Below are positions 19,821 to 27,781 of a stretch of DNA of 32,162 nt, piece after piece. Under the pieces are notes generated by a model. The model did no database searches, was not told the origin of the DNA, and saw only the letters and a list, made by a program, of their open reading frames with translations. A program made the translations under genes and the position numbers. How positions within the stretch are numbered: the stretch's first letter is position 1; the number at the start of each line of letters is the position of its first letter. Source of the DNA: Lachnospiraceae bacterium (GTDB lineage: Bacteria > Bacillota > Clostridia > Lachnospirales > Lachnospiraceae); NCBI GenBank assembly GCA_020860645.1, contig JAJBTX010000005.1, positions 1-32,162 on the forward strand, read 5' to 3'.

Positions 19821-20849
19821 TCAGCATCGCTCCAACACGACCGCGTGCGCAATACCCGGAATGCTCTGCCCCTCGTTAAAGCTGACCTTCGAGAGCAGTG
19901 CGCCGGTCGGGACAAACAGCACGCGCTGCCACTCGCCGCGCTCGATCCTCGGCAGCACGTAGGCGGCCAGTACCGTCGCCGCACAGCCGCAGCCCGAACC
20001 GCCGGCATGCGTGTCCTGCTTCTCCGGGTCAAAGATCAGGATGCCGCAGTCGTCATGCCGGTTCTGCAGATCAATGCCCTGATCAAACAGCAGGTCTTTC
20101 AGAATCGTCTGACCGATGCTGCCCAGATCGCCGGTGAGAATGCAGTCATAGTCCGGGACCTCCCGCCCGGTATCCTTCAGATGCTGAAAGATCGTATCCG
20201 CCGCCGCGGGCGCCATCGCCGCGCCCATATGCATCGAATCCTTCACGCCGTAGTCCACGATTTTTCCGGTGGTAATTCCGCCTATCTGTACATGAGCCTG
20301 CGAAGCCGCCGCGGAGTCTCCCGCAGCCAGTACAAAGCCGCCCGCTCCGGTGACCGTCCAGGTCGTCGAGAGCGGCCTTTGTCCCGCATATTCTAATGGG
20401 AAACGAAACTCGCGCTCCGCGCTCGCAAAATGGCTCGACGTCAGCGCCATCGCGCAGTCCGCAAAGCCGCCGCCCACCGCCATCGCCGCGAGCGAAAGGC
20501 TCTCCCCGCAGGTGGAACAGGCCCCATAGAGCCCGAACAGCGGAATCTGCAGCTCCATAATGCCATAGGAGGTCGCGATACCCTGCGCGAGCAGATCGCC
20601 CGCAAACAGATAGCGCAGCTGTTCCTCGTTCATGCCGGATTTCTCCATCGCTTTCCGCGCCGTGCGCAGCTGCAGCTCGCTCTCCGCCTCCTCCCAGGTG
20701 TCCTTTCCGAATTTCGGTTCTTTCTCGATGCAGTCGAAGAGATGCCCGAGCGGCCCCTCGCCCTCCTTCTCCCCGACGATCGAAGCCGCTCCGATGATCC
20801 GAGGCGGCCTGTCAAAAATGATGCTTGCTCTTCCCTGATTTTGTGCCAT
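19821..20849 (-). CDS. spoVAD: Stage V sporulation protein AD
   Basis: Thiolase-like fold sequence: LFGLYGACSTCGESLSLAAMAVGGGFADCAMALTSSHFASAEREFRFPLEYAGQRPLSTTWTVTGAG. Confidence 0.93.
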   Translation of the reverse strand: MAQNQGRASIIFDRPPRIIGAASIVGEKEGEGPLGHLFDCIEKEPKFGKDTWEEAESELQLRTARKAMEKSGMNEEQLRYLFAGDLLAQGIATSYGIMELQIPLFGLYGACSTCGESLSLAAMAVGGGFADCAMALTSSHFASAEREFRFPLEYAGQRPLSTTWTVTGAGGFVLAAGDSAAASQAHVQIGGITTGKIVDYGVKDSMHMGAAMAPAAADTIFQHLKDTGREVPDYDCILTGDLGSIGQTILKDLLFDQGIDLQNRHDDCGILIFDPEKQDTHAGGSGCGCAATVLAAYVLPRIERGEWQRVLFVPTGALLSKVSFNEGQSIPGIAHAVVLERC

Positions 20850-21113
20850 AACATCACTCTCCTTCTTCTATTGTGACAGATATGATAAACAGCTTTAAGT
20901 TATATACTGTCGCAGCGATCTTAAGCTGCGCAAATAGCCATTTCACAGGCTGTCTTTTGTATTACTTTATAATCTTTGTTCTTGTCGCAAATATTATGCA
21001 CCGTTTTATCAGATTTACCCCTGCCCGACAGTATGCAGATACTCTGGTCAGTATAACGGATAAAATTCACGTCCCGGGATAAGCTATTGCCATAAAAATA
21101 AAAGGAGCGCGCC

Positions 21114-21575
21114 ATGAACCCAAACGAAGAGCAAAAACAGGAATATCAGGAATATGTAAAGCAGGTGACCCCGACACACAACCTGCCAAAGGAAATGCTG
21201 AAGGCCTTTCTTCTCGGCGGGCTGATCTGCACGCTGGGGCAGTTGATTGTAAATACCGGTATAAATATGGGACTTGATGAGGACACGGCGAAGACCTGGT
21301 GCTCCATCCTGCTGGTATTTTTAAGCGTGCTGCTGACCGGCCTGAATATCTACCCCTCGATCGCCAAATGGGGCGGCGCTGGGGCGCTCGTGCCAATCAC
21401 CGGCTTCGCCAACGGCGTGGCCTCGTCTGCCATTGAATATAAAAAAGAAGGACAGGTCTTCGGCATCGGCAGCAAGATCTTCTCCATCGCGGGACCGGTC
21501 ATTCTCTACGGCGTTTTCACGAGCTGGGTGCTCGGTCTGATCTACTGGGCGCTGAGAGCTGCAGGACTCGTATAG
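21114..21575 (+). CDS. spoVAC: Stage V sporulation protein AC
   Basis: KAFLLGGLICTLGQL, GAGALVPITGFANGVASSAIEYKKEGQVFGIGSKIFSIAGPVILYG; RBS AAAGGAG. Confidence 0.9.
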   Translation: MNPNEEQKQEYQEYVKQVTPTHNLPKEMLKAFLLGGLICTLGQLIVNTGINMGLDEDTAKTWCSILLVFLSVLLTGLNIYPSIAKWGGAGALVPITGFANGVASSAIEYKKEGQVFGIGSKIFSIAGPVILYGVFTSWVLGLIYWALRAAGLV

Positions 21576-21668
21576 CAAACGGACATGTCCGTCAGTGCGG
21601 ACATCACGAAATATTTGCCCTCTGACGGTGGAAAAGAACGCAGGAAACCCGTGATGCAAAAGGCAAAT

Positions 21669-21697
21669 GAGACAGTGTGCCGGAATTGTGGTAGAAT
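21669..21697 (+). promoter_or_regulatory. Promoter of the ABC-F gene (GAGACA-17-TGgTAGAAT, extended -10)
   Basis: -35 21669-21674, -10 21692-21697; RBS AAAGGAG before ATG 21722. Confidence 0.6.
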
Positions 21698-21721
21698 AGG
21701 GCTGATAAAGGAGATTCAGCC

Positions 21722-23569
21722 ATGCTTTTACAGATTCAGGACGGGACGCTCAGCATCGGCGGGCAGACACTGCTCGCCCACTTTGATTTTGAAATAAAGG
21801 GAAATGAAAAAATCGCGATCGTGGGACCGAACGGCTGCGGAAAGACGACGTTTCTGCGGCTGCTCTCCGGCGAGCTCGATCTCGACCGGGACGACCGCCG
21901 CCAGACGCCGGGTCTTCGCACGTCGCGGACGCTCAGCGTGGAGATGCTGCGGCAGAACGCCTTCGCAGATACCTCGCTCACTGTGGAGGAGCTTCTCACA
22001 GAAGCCTGTCCCTGCAAGGACAGATGGGACAGGGAACGCTTTACATGGGAGATGGAGTACGACCGCGTCTTCACCGGCTTCGGCTTTGACAAGGCGGGCC
22101 GGAAGAAACGGCTTTCCGAATTTTCGGGCGGCGAACAGACCAAGATCGCGCTGATCCGTCTTCTTTTGCTGCAGCCGGATATTCTGCTGCTCGACGAACC
22201 GACCAACCACCTCGATCTTGCATCGACAGAATGGCTCGAAGAGTACCTGCAGGGCTACCCGAAGGCCATTGTCGTCGTCTCGCACGACCGCTTTTTTCTC
22301 GACCGGATCGCCACGGTGATTTACGACTTCCGTGAGCGCCGGATGTTCCGCTACGCGGGCAATTACAGCTCCTTTCGCGAACAACGGACAAAGGAGCTCG
22401 CGCTGCGAAGGAAGGAATACGAGCGCCAACAGGCAGAGATTCAACGGGAGGAGGAGCTGATCGAGCGCTTTCGCCACAAACCGAATAAGGCTTCCTTCAT
22501 CCGTTCCCGGAAAAAGCTGCTGGAGCGGATGCCGCGAATCGAGAAACCTGCGGAGGATAAAATACACAGCTTCACGGAGGCGATCGAGCCGCAGAGCAGA
22601 AGCGCGAAATGGGTGCTCGAGGCCGAAAAGCTGAAAATCGGCTATGATCAGCCGCTGCCTGAGCTGAATCTGCGCGTTCGCCGCGGACAGAAAATCGGCG
22701 TCATCGGCCCGAACGGTGCCGGAAAGTCTACCTTTCTCAAGACCGCCGCCGGACTGCTGCCACCGCTCGCGGGGAGCCTCACGCTCGGACAGAACGTACT
22801 GATCGGCTACTTCGACCAGCAAAGCGCCGCGCTGCAGTCTGATCTCACGGTCATCGAGCATTTTCAGCGCCTGTTCCCGTCCATGACGAACAAAGAAGCC
22901 CGCTCGGCACTCGGCGCCTTTTTATTTTCCGGCCGGGAAACGGCAAAAAAAGTGTCCGTCCTCTCCGGCGGCGAGAAATCGCGCCTCGTACTGGCCGAAC
23001 TCTTTGTGAGCCGCCCGAATTTTTTCATTCTCGACGAGCCGACCAACCATATGGACATCCCGGCGCGCGAGACACTCGAATCGGCCTTCCGCGCCTACAC
23101 CGGGACGCTGCTCTTCGTCTCGCACGACCGCTATTTTGTCCGGAAGGTCGCGGAATCGCTGCTGATCTTTGAGGAACAGGCCGTCTACTATTATCCCTTC
23201 GACTATGAGCACTATCTCGCGCATCGAAGGGCGGAAAACGGGGAATCTCTGAGCGCCGCCCTGCGCGCCGAAGATCAGGCGCTGCTCGCAGGCCTTCAGA
23301 ATGTACCGAAAAGGGAACGGCACGAGACGCATCCGCTCACAACGGAACAAGCCTACGAGGAGTGGCAGCTGCGGCTTGCGACAGAGCCGCTCGATGAAAT
23401 ACGTATGCAGCTGGAAGATCTATGGGAAAGCCGGGACGTCATACGCTTATGGACAGATCCGGCCTATGCGCAGACATGGAACACAAAAGAGATCGAATTA
23501 AACAGTATCTATACAAAACGCTGCCTTGACTGGTATGAAACCTGGGAGCAGCTTTTTCCGAATCCATAA
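21722..23569 (+). CDS. ABC-F family ATP-binding protein
   Basis: Two ABC domains (GPNGCGKTTF, FSGGEQTKIALIRLLLLQPDILLLDEPTNHLD; GPNGAGKSTF, LSGGEKSRLVLAELFVSRPNFFILDEPTNHMD), no TM domain, C-terminal extension. Confidence 0.93.
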   Translation: MLLQIQDGTLSIGGQTLLAHFDFEIKGNEKIAIVGPNGCGKTTFLRLLSGELDLDRDDRRQTPGLRTSRTLSVEMLRQNAFADTSLTVEELLTEACPCKDRWDRERFTWEMEYDRVFTGFGFDKAGRKKRLSEFSGGEQTKIALIRLLLLQPDILLLDEPTNHLDLASTEWLEEYLQGYPKAIVVVSHDRFFLDRIATVIYDFRERRMFRYAGNYSSFREQRTKELALRRKEYERQQAEIQREEELIERFRHKPNKASFIRSRKKLLERMPRIEKPAEDKIHSFTEAIEPQSRSAKWVLEAEKLKIGYDQPLPELNLRVRRGQKIGVIGPNGAGKSTFLKTAAGLLPPLAGSLTLGQNVLIGYFDQQSAALQSDLTVIEHFQRLFPSMTNKEARSALGAFLFSGRETAKKVSVLSGGEKSRLVLAELFVSRPNFFILDEPTNHMDIPARETLESAFRAYTGTLLFVSHDRYFVRKVAESLLIFEEQAVYYYPFDYEHYLAHRRAENGESLSAALRAEDQALLAGLQNVPKRERHETHPLTTEQAYEEWQLRLATEPLDEIRMQLEDLWESRDVIRLWTDPAYAQTWNTKEIELNSIYTKRCLDWYETWEQLFPNP

Positions 23570-23976
23570 TATGCGTGCACGAACGCCCCCAGCGTCCGCC
23601 CGAGCGCCATGGCAAGGATGATCCACGGCATCCCCCGCTTCAGCCGGATTCTCCTGCTGAAGACCGGTATCACCTCCACGATCTCCGTCAGCGCCATCGC
23701 CCACGCGCCGGTGAAGACGCCGGAGAACAGGCCGAACACCGCCGCCCCGGTGACGCCCGCCGGGATCCGAAACGAATATACACTGAACAAATTCCCCAGG
23801 ATTCCGCCCAGCGCCGCCGCATCCTCGTACCAGAAAACGTATTTCGCCGTATGCGTCTTCCCGGCGAAGCGCGAGATCACGCCGAGCGCGATGAGGAAGG
23901 CGAACATGCCGCCCGCCACGGCAAAGCCCGCGGACAGTCCGAGTATTCCAAGGAGAATCTGCGTGCTAATCGACAT
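23509..23976 (-). CDS. spoVAB: Stage V sporulation protein AB
   Basis: GLSAGFAVAGGMFAFLIALGVISRFAGKT, GLFSGVFTGAWAMALTEIVEVIPVFSRRI. Confidence 0.88.
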   Translation of the reverse strand: MSISTQILLGILGLSAGFAVAGGMFAFLIALGVISRFAGKTHTAKYVFWYEDAAALGGILGNLFSVYSFRIPAGVTGAAVFGLFSGVFTGAWAMALTEIVEVIPVFSRRIRLKRGMPWIILAMALGRTLGAFVHAYYGFGKSCSQVSYQSRQRFV

Positions 23977-24592
23977 CGATGCTCGTCTCCTTCCGGTTGC
24001 AGCCCTCGACGAGCGTCGTATTCACATCGTCCTCGTAGGTGCGCATCTGCACCTCGATCGGCGTCGGATCCTTCGTGATCCGCTTTCCCCCGAAATGATT
24101 ATAGAAAATAAGGACGCCGGCGGCGATGCCGACAGAGTACGTGAGTTCCAGAACCGTAAAGCCGTCCGAGGGCTGTCCGGTGAGCAGCTCATAGGTCCGC
24201 GCGAAAACCCCCGGCACGCCGACGTCGTTGTTGAATGTCATAATGGAGAAGGCGGAACCAAAGAAAATCAGCAGGCAGACCAGCGCGACCTTGAGCCACG
24301 CCCAGCGGTCCCGCGCGTAGTCCGGCGACTCATACTCGATGATGAAGTCCGATTCGCCCAGATTCTGTATTTCCAGGTTTGGATAAATCTCATGAATCAG
24401 CTCGATGACCTTCATCACCGAAAAGATATAGCGGTCGGTCTTCTGCGCCTGGATTTTCAGGAGCTTCAGGCTCTTCAGCCGCGCCTTCACGGCGCTGTCC
24501 GCACATTCGAGCTTCGCCACGTCGCCCAGCCGCACTTCCGCGTGGTCGACCTGCACATTGCGCTCAATCTTCATATAGAGAATATCGCCCAT
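23966..24592 (-). CDS. spoVAA: Stage V sporulation protein AA
   Basis: MGDILYMKIERNVQVDHAEVRLGDVAKL..., two C-terminal TM segments, operon position after sigF. Confidence 0.88.
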   Translation of the reverse strand: MGDILYMKIERNVQVDHAEVRLGDVAKLECADSAVKARLKSLKLLKIQAQKTDRYIFSVMKVIELIHEIYPNLEIQNLGESDFIIEYESPDYARDRWAWLKVALVCLLIFFGSAFSIMTFNNDVGVPGVFARTYELLTGQPSDGFTVLELTYSVGIAAGVLIFYNHFGGKRITKDPTPIEVQMRTYEDDVNTTLVEGCNRKETSIDVD

Positions 24593-24665
24593 GTCGTTGC
24601 CCTCCGCTCCCTTAGTATGCACAGATGAATGCATCGTTATGCACGAATACGCCGCAGTCCGATGC

Positions 24666-25415
24666 TCAGGCGGATTCCCCGGTGAGCCGTTCTCGCATGC
24701 GCCGCAGAATCCGTTTCTCCATACGGCTCACCTGCACCTGCGACACGCCGAGCACAGAGGCCACCTCGGTCTGCGTCCGCTCCTGCAGATAGCGCATGAT
24801 AATGAGCCTGCGCTCCCGCTCGGGCAGTTCGAGCAGCAGCTGCTCAAGCACGACCCGGTTCAGCAGCTGCTCCTTCTCAACGTCCAGGTGCCCATTCCCC
24901 TGCGCCTGGCTCTCGATGCGATCGAGCAGGCTCAGCTCGCTCCCATCACTCTGCGGCATGATCCGGTAGATCGACTCGACCTCCACCCGCAGCTCCATCG
25001 CCTGCGCGACCTCCTCCGCTGTAAGTCCGGTCAGCGCGGCAATCTCCTTCACCGTCGGATCGCGCCCCTTTTTCTGCCGGAAGTCTTCCGATTCACGCCG
25101 GATCTTCCAGCTGTTTTCCTTCAATGAACGGCTCACCTTGACGATCCCGTCGTCGCGCAGAAAACGCCGGATTTCCCCGGCGATCATCGGCACGGCATAA
25201 GTAGAGAATTTCACTTCAAAAGAAGTGTCAAATTTATCGATGGCCTTGATCAGCCCCATCGCGCCGATCTGGAACAGATCCTCGCTGTCCGTGCCGCGGC
25301 CCGCAAAGCGCCGGACGACACTCCAGACAAGCCCTGTATTTTCCTCAACCAGTCGTTCTCTGGCCTTTTTATCACCATGGTGCGATCTCTCAATCAATAC
25401 CATCGTGTCTTCCAT
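24666..25415 (-). CDS. sigF: RNA polymerase sporulation sigma factor SigF
   Basis: RFAGRGTDSEDLFQIGAMGLIKAIDKFDTSFEVKFSTYAVPMIAGEIRRFLRDDG; downstream of spoIIAA-AB. Confidence 0.96.
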   Translation of the reverse strand: MEDTMVLIERSHHGDKKARERLVEENTGLVWSVVRRFAGRGTDSEDLFQIGAMGLIKAIDKFDTSFEVKFSTYAVPMIAGEIRRFLRDDGIVKVSRSLKENSWKIRRESEDFRQKKGRDPTVKEIAALTGLTAEEVAQAMELRVEVESIYRIMPQSDGSELSLLDRIESQAQGNGHLDVEKEQLLNRVVLEQLLLELPERERRLIIMRYLQERTQTEVASVLGVSQVQVSRMEKRILRRMRERLTGESA

Positions 25416-25419
25416 CCGT

Positions 25420-25863
25420 TCACGAGCCCTCCCGCCGCTGCTCTCCTGTCCCCACGCGCTTCTTCATCCGGACAGTCGTGCCAAGTCCCGGGGCGGACTC
25501 CACCCGGACCTCATCCATGAAAGCCTCCATGAACATAAATCCCAGACCGGAGCGCTCCAGGTCGGGCCGCGTCGTGTACAGCGGCTCCATGGCCTTCTTT
25601 ACGTCCGGGATGCCGACGCCCTCGTCGCTCACCCTGATTTCCACGGAGTTCTCCGCGAGACGCGCCCGGATCACAATCGTATGTACTCCCTTCGGATATC
25701 CATGGATAATCGCATTTGTGACGGCCTCCGACACGGCGGTGCGGATATCTGCCACCTCCTCCAGCGTCGGGTTGAGCTGCGTCACAAAAGCCGCGACCGC
25801 AACCCGCGCAAAGGCTTCATTCTCCGAGATGCTGTCAAACGCCAGCGTCATTTCATTTTTCAT
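25420..25863 (-). CDS. spoIIAB: Anti-sigma F factor
   Basis: MKNEMTLAFDSISENEAFARVAVAAFVTQLNPTLEEVADIRTAVSEAVTNAIIHGY (HATPase). Confidence 0.96.
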   Translation of the reverse strand: MKNEMTLAFDSISENEAFARVAVAAFVTQLNPTLEEVADIRTAVSEAVTNAIIHGYPKGVHTIVIRARLAENSVEIRVSDEGVGIPDVKKAMEPLYTTRPDLERSGLGFMFMEAFMDEVRVESAPGLGTTVRMKKRVGTGEQRREGS

Positions 25864-26176
25864 TCTGCTCCTCCTTCTCCAGCCGGATATGCCGCTCAAT
25901 ACCGGACAGCGCCAGTATCCGCCCGATCTGTTCATTCATATGACTCACGAGCACGCGCCCGGACAGCGCCCGCATCATCTGCGCGCGTCCCAACAGCAGC
26001 CCGATCCCCGCGCTGTCCATAAAAACCGTCCCGGAAAAATCAAATTCCAGCTCCGAGATCGCTTCCGTCCGCAGCGCGGCGTCCACGCGGCGACGCACCT
26101 CCTCCGTATAATGATGATCCAGCTCGCGCGGCAGATGTACGATGAGCCGCGCTCCTCTCTTCTCTAGAATTCCCAT
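25853..26176 (-). CDS. spoIIAA: Anti-sigma F factor antagonist
   Basis: STAS domain with phosphoacceptor motif FMDSAGIGLLLGR; RBS AAAGGAG before 26176. Confidence 0.95.
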   Translation of the reverse strand: MGILEKRGARLIVHLPRELDHHYTEEVRRRVDAALRTEAISELEFDFSGTVFMDSAGIGLLLGRAQMMRALSGRVLVSHMNEQIGRILALSGIERHIRLEKEEQNEK

Positions 26177-26199
26177 ATACGCTCCTTTCTCTGCATTGC

Positions 26200-26231
26200 A
26201 AAAAGGACGCCGTGCATTTCGCACAGCGTCC
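26200..26231 (-). terminator. Intrinsic terminator-like hairpin between the TPR gene and spoIIAA
   Basis: GGACGCtGTGC-gaaat-GCACgGCGTCC followed by TTTTTGC on the minus strand. Confidence 0.75.
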
Positions 26232-26268
26232 CTCACTTCAGGGTATTTTTCTTTTGTAATCCAGGGTA

Positions 26269-27624
26269 CTACAGACTGTTCAGGAAGTTCTGCGAATCCG
26301 CCGCCTTCTGCGTATTCGGGAACTCGTCGACCACCTTCTGGTAATAGACCTTCGCATTCTCCGTGTCGCCGGATTTATGGTAGGATCTGGCAAGGAAGTA
26401 GAGCGCGTCTCCCTGCGTCGCGTCGAGCTCATAACACTTCGACAAATCCTCGATCGCCGTCTCATAATCCCCGCTCTGGTAGGCCGCGTAACCGCTCGCG
26501 TAGAGATCGGAGATCGACGACTGCACGACCTCCTTGTACATCTCATCGTACAGGGTCTGTCCGTCGCTGCTCAGAGCCGCTCTGTCGATTTCCTCCAGCT
26601 GCTCCAGCGTCGTCACCGTATCCTCCTCAAGATACGCCGCATAGGCGGCGAGCAGCGCCTCATAGCTCTGCATCTCCCCCGCCGCGTCTGTGGCAGTCTG
26701 CTCCGCAGCTTCCACCTCCGCGCGAAGCGACTCCGCCTCCGCCTGCGTGCTCTCCAGCGCCGCCGTCAGCGAATCCACCTGATCGCTGTAATCCACAATG
26801 GTCTGGTTCAGCTCGCTGCTCTGGTTGCCCTCGATCGCCGGGCGGATCAGGAGTCCCATGACTGCCGCGCCGATCACAATCCCGATCAGCACGTTCAGCA
26901 CAGAGTGAAAACCGGAATTGTCCTTGACGCCCACAGGCTGGATAATCGTCTCATTTCCGCTGACATAGGAAATCGAATCCCGCTGTTTCTCCTCTTTGGG
27001 CGCCGACTTTCCCTCCCGCTCATCCAGCTCCTTCTGGTAGCGGAGCGCCCGGGTGTTCGTCCGGTCGACCTCAAGCACACGCTTTACCTCCGTCCGCGCC
27101 CTCGAATAATTCTCCGTCTGGATATAGAGAAGCGCGAGCAGAAGATGCGCGTCGAGCAGGTGATAATTCATCGACAGCACCTTTTTCAGCTGGATAATCG
27201 CGAGATCATAGCTTCCCTGCTCACAGTAAACCAGCGACTGGTTGTACTTCCGTATCGTCGTGCCGATCGTCTCCAGCTGCGAAGGGCTGTCCTCGATCGC
27301 CTTGATATAATCGTCCGCCACATTTTTATTCTGCTGAAAGTTCTTGCTGATGATCCACTGGGTCAGCGCGTCCACCACATCGCCCGTCTCAAAATAGACG
27401 AGCCCCAGAAGATTTCTCGCGTCCGTATTTCTCTTATTTATCTTCAGACTCTGGCGCAGCGAGACCGCCGCCCCCGTCAGATCGCGGACCCGCGCTTTCT
27501 CCAGGCCCTCGTTGTAATATCGGTTTGACATCTGCAGCATCCTGCGGTAGAGCTTTACATCCGCGCCGCAGCTTCCACAGTAATCCGTGTTCTTCAGAAC
27601 CGCTCCGCAGTTAAAACACCTCAT
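26269..27624 (-). CDS. Zinc-ribbon/TPR single-pass membrane protein, function unknown
   Basis: MRCFNCGAVLKNTDYCGSCGADV zinc ribbon; TPR-like repeats; one TM (VLNVLIGIVIGAAVMGLLI); coiled coil; C-terminal TPRs. Confidence 0.85.
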   Translation of the reverse strand: MRCFNCGAVLKNTDYCGSCGADVKLYRRMLQMSNRYYNEGLEKARVRDLTGAAVSLRQSLKINKRNTDARNLLGLVYFETGDVVDALTQWIISKNFQQNKNVADDYIKAIEDSPSQLETIGTTIRKYNQSLVYCEQGSYDLAIIQLKKVLSMNYHLLDAHLLLALLYIQTENYSRARTEVKRVLEVDRTNTRALRYQKELDEREGKSAPKEEKQRDSISYVSGNETIIQPVGVKDNSGFHSVLNVLIGIVIGAAVMGLLIRPAIEGNQSSELNQTIVDYSDQVDSLTAALESTQAEAESLRAEVEAAEQTATDAAGEMQSYEALLAAYAAYLEEDTVTTLEQLEEIDRAALSSDGQTLYDEMYKEVVQSSISDLYASGYAAYQSGDYETAIEDLSKCYELDATQGDALYFLARSYHKSGDTENAKVYYQKVVDEFPNTQKAADSQNFLNSL

Positions 27625-27640
27625 GGCTTCACCCTTCCGG

Positions 27641-27781
27641 TCAATGCTCCTTGATCTCCTTCAGCATCTCGTCAATCAGATCCGTCACATCGGACAGATT
27701 GTTTTTATATACGTTGTCTTCCACCTCGCTGATCTCCATGCTTGGGTGAAATTTCTTTAACTCCTCTTCAAAATCAAGCAT
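27641..27781 (-). CDS. 46-aa acidic small protein MLDFEEELKKFHPSMEISEVEDNVYKNNLSDVTDLIDEMLKEIKEH
   Basis: 47-codon ORF below the track cutoff; ATG overlaps the folC stop (ATGCTTGA); fills the folC-TPR gap. Confidence 0.7.
   Translation of the reverse strand: MLDFEEELKKFHPSMEISEVEDNVYKNNLSDVTDLIDEMLKEIKEH

Noticed and set aside
21585-21797. 70-aa ORF as possible attenuator leader peptide for the ABC-F gene
   Set aside because: A promoter at 21669-21697 gives a short leader that excludes most of it, no RBS is seen, and it runs past the ABC-F start
21728-22861. 377-aa minus-strand ORF antisense to the ABC-F gene
   Set aside because: Shadow ORF; the plus-strand ABC motifs are unambiguous
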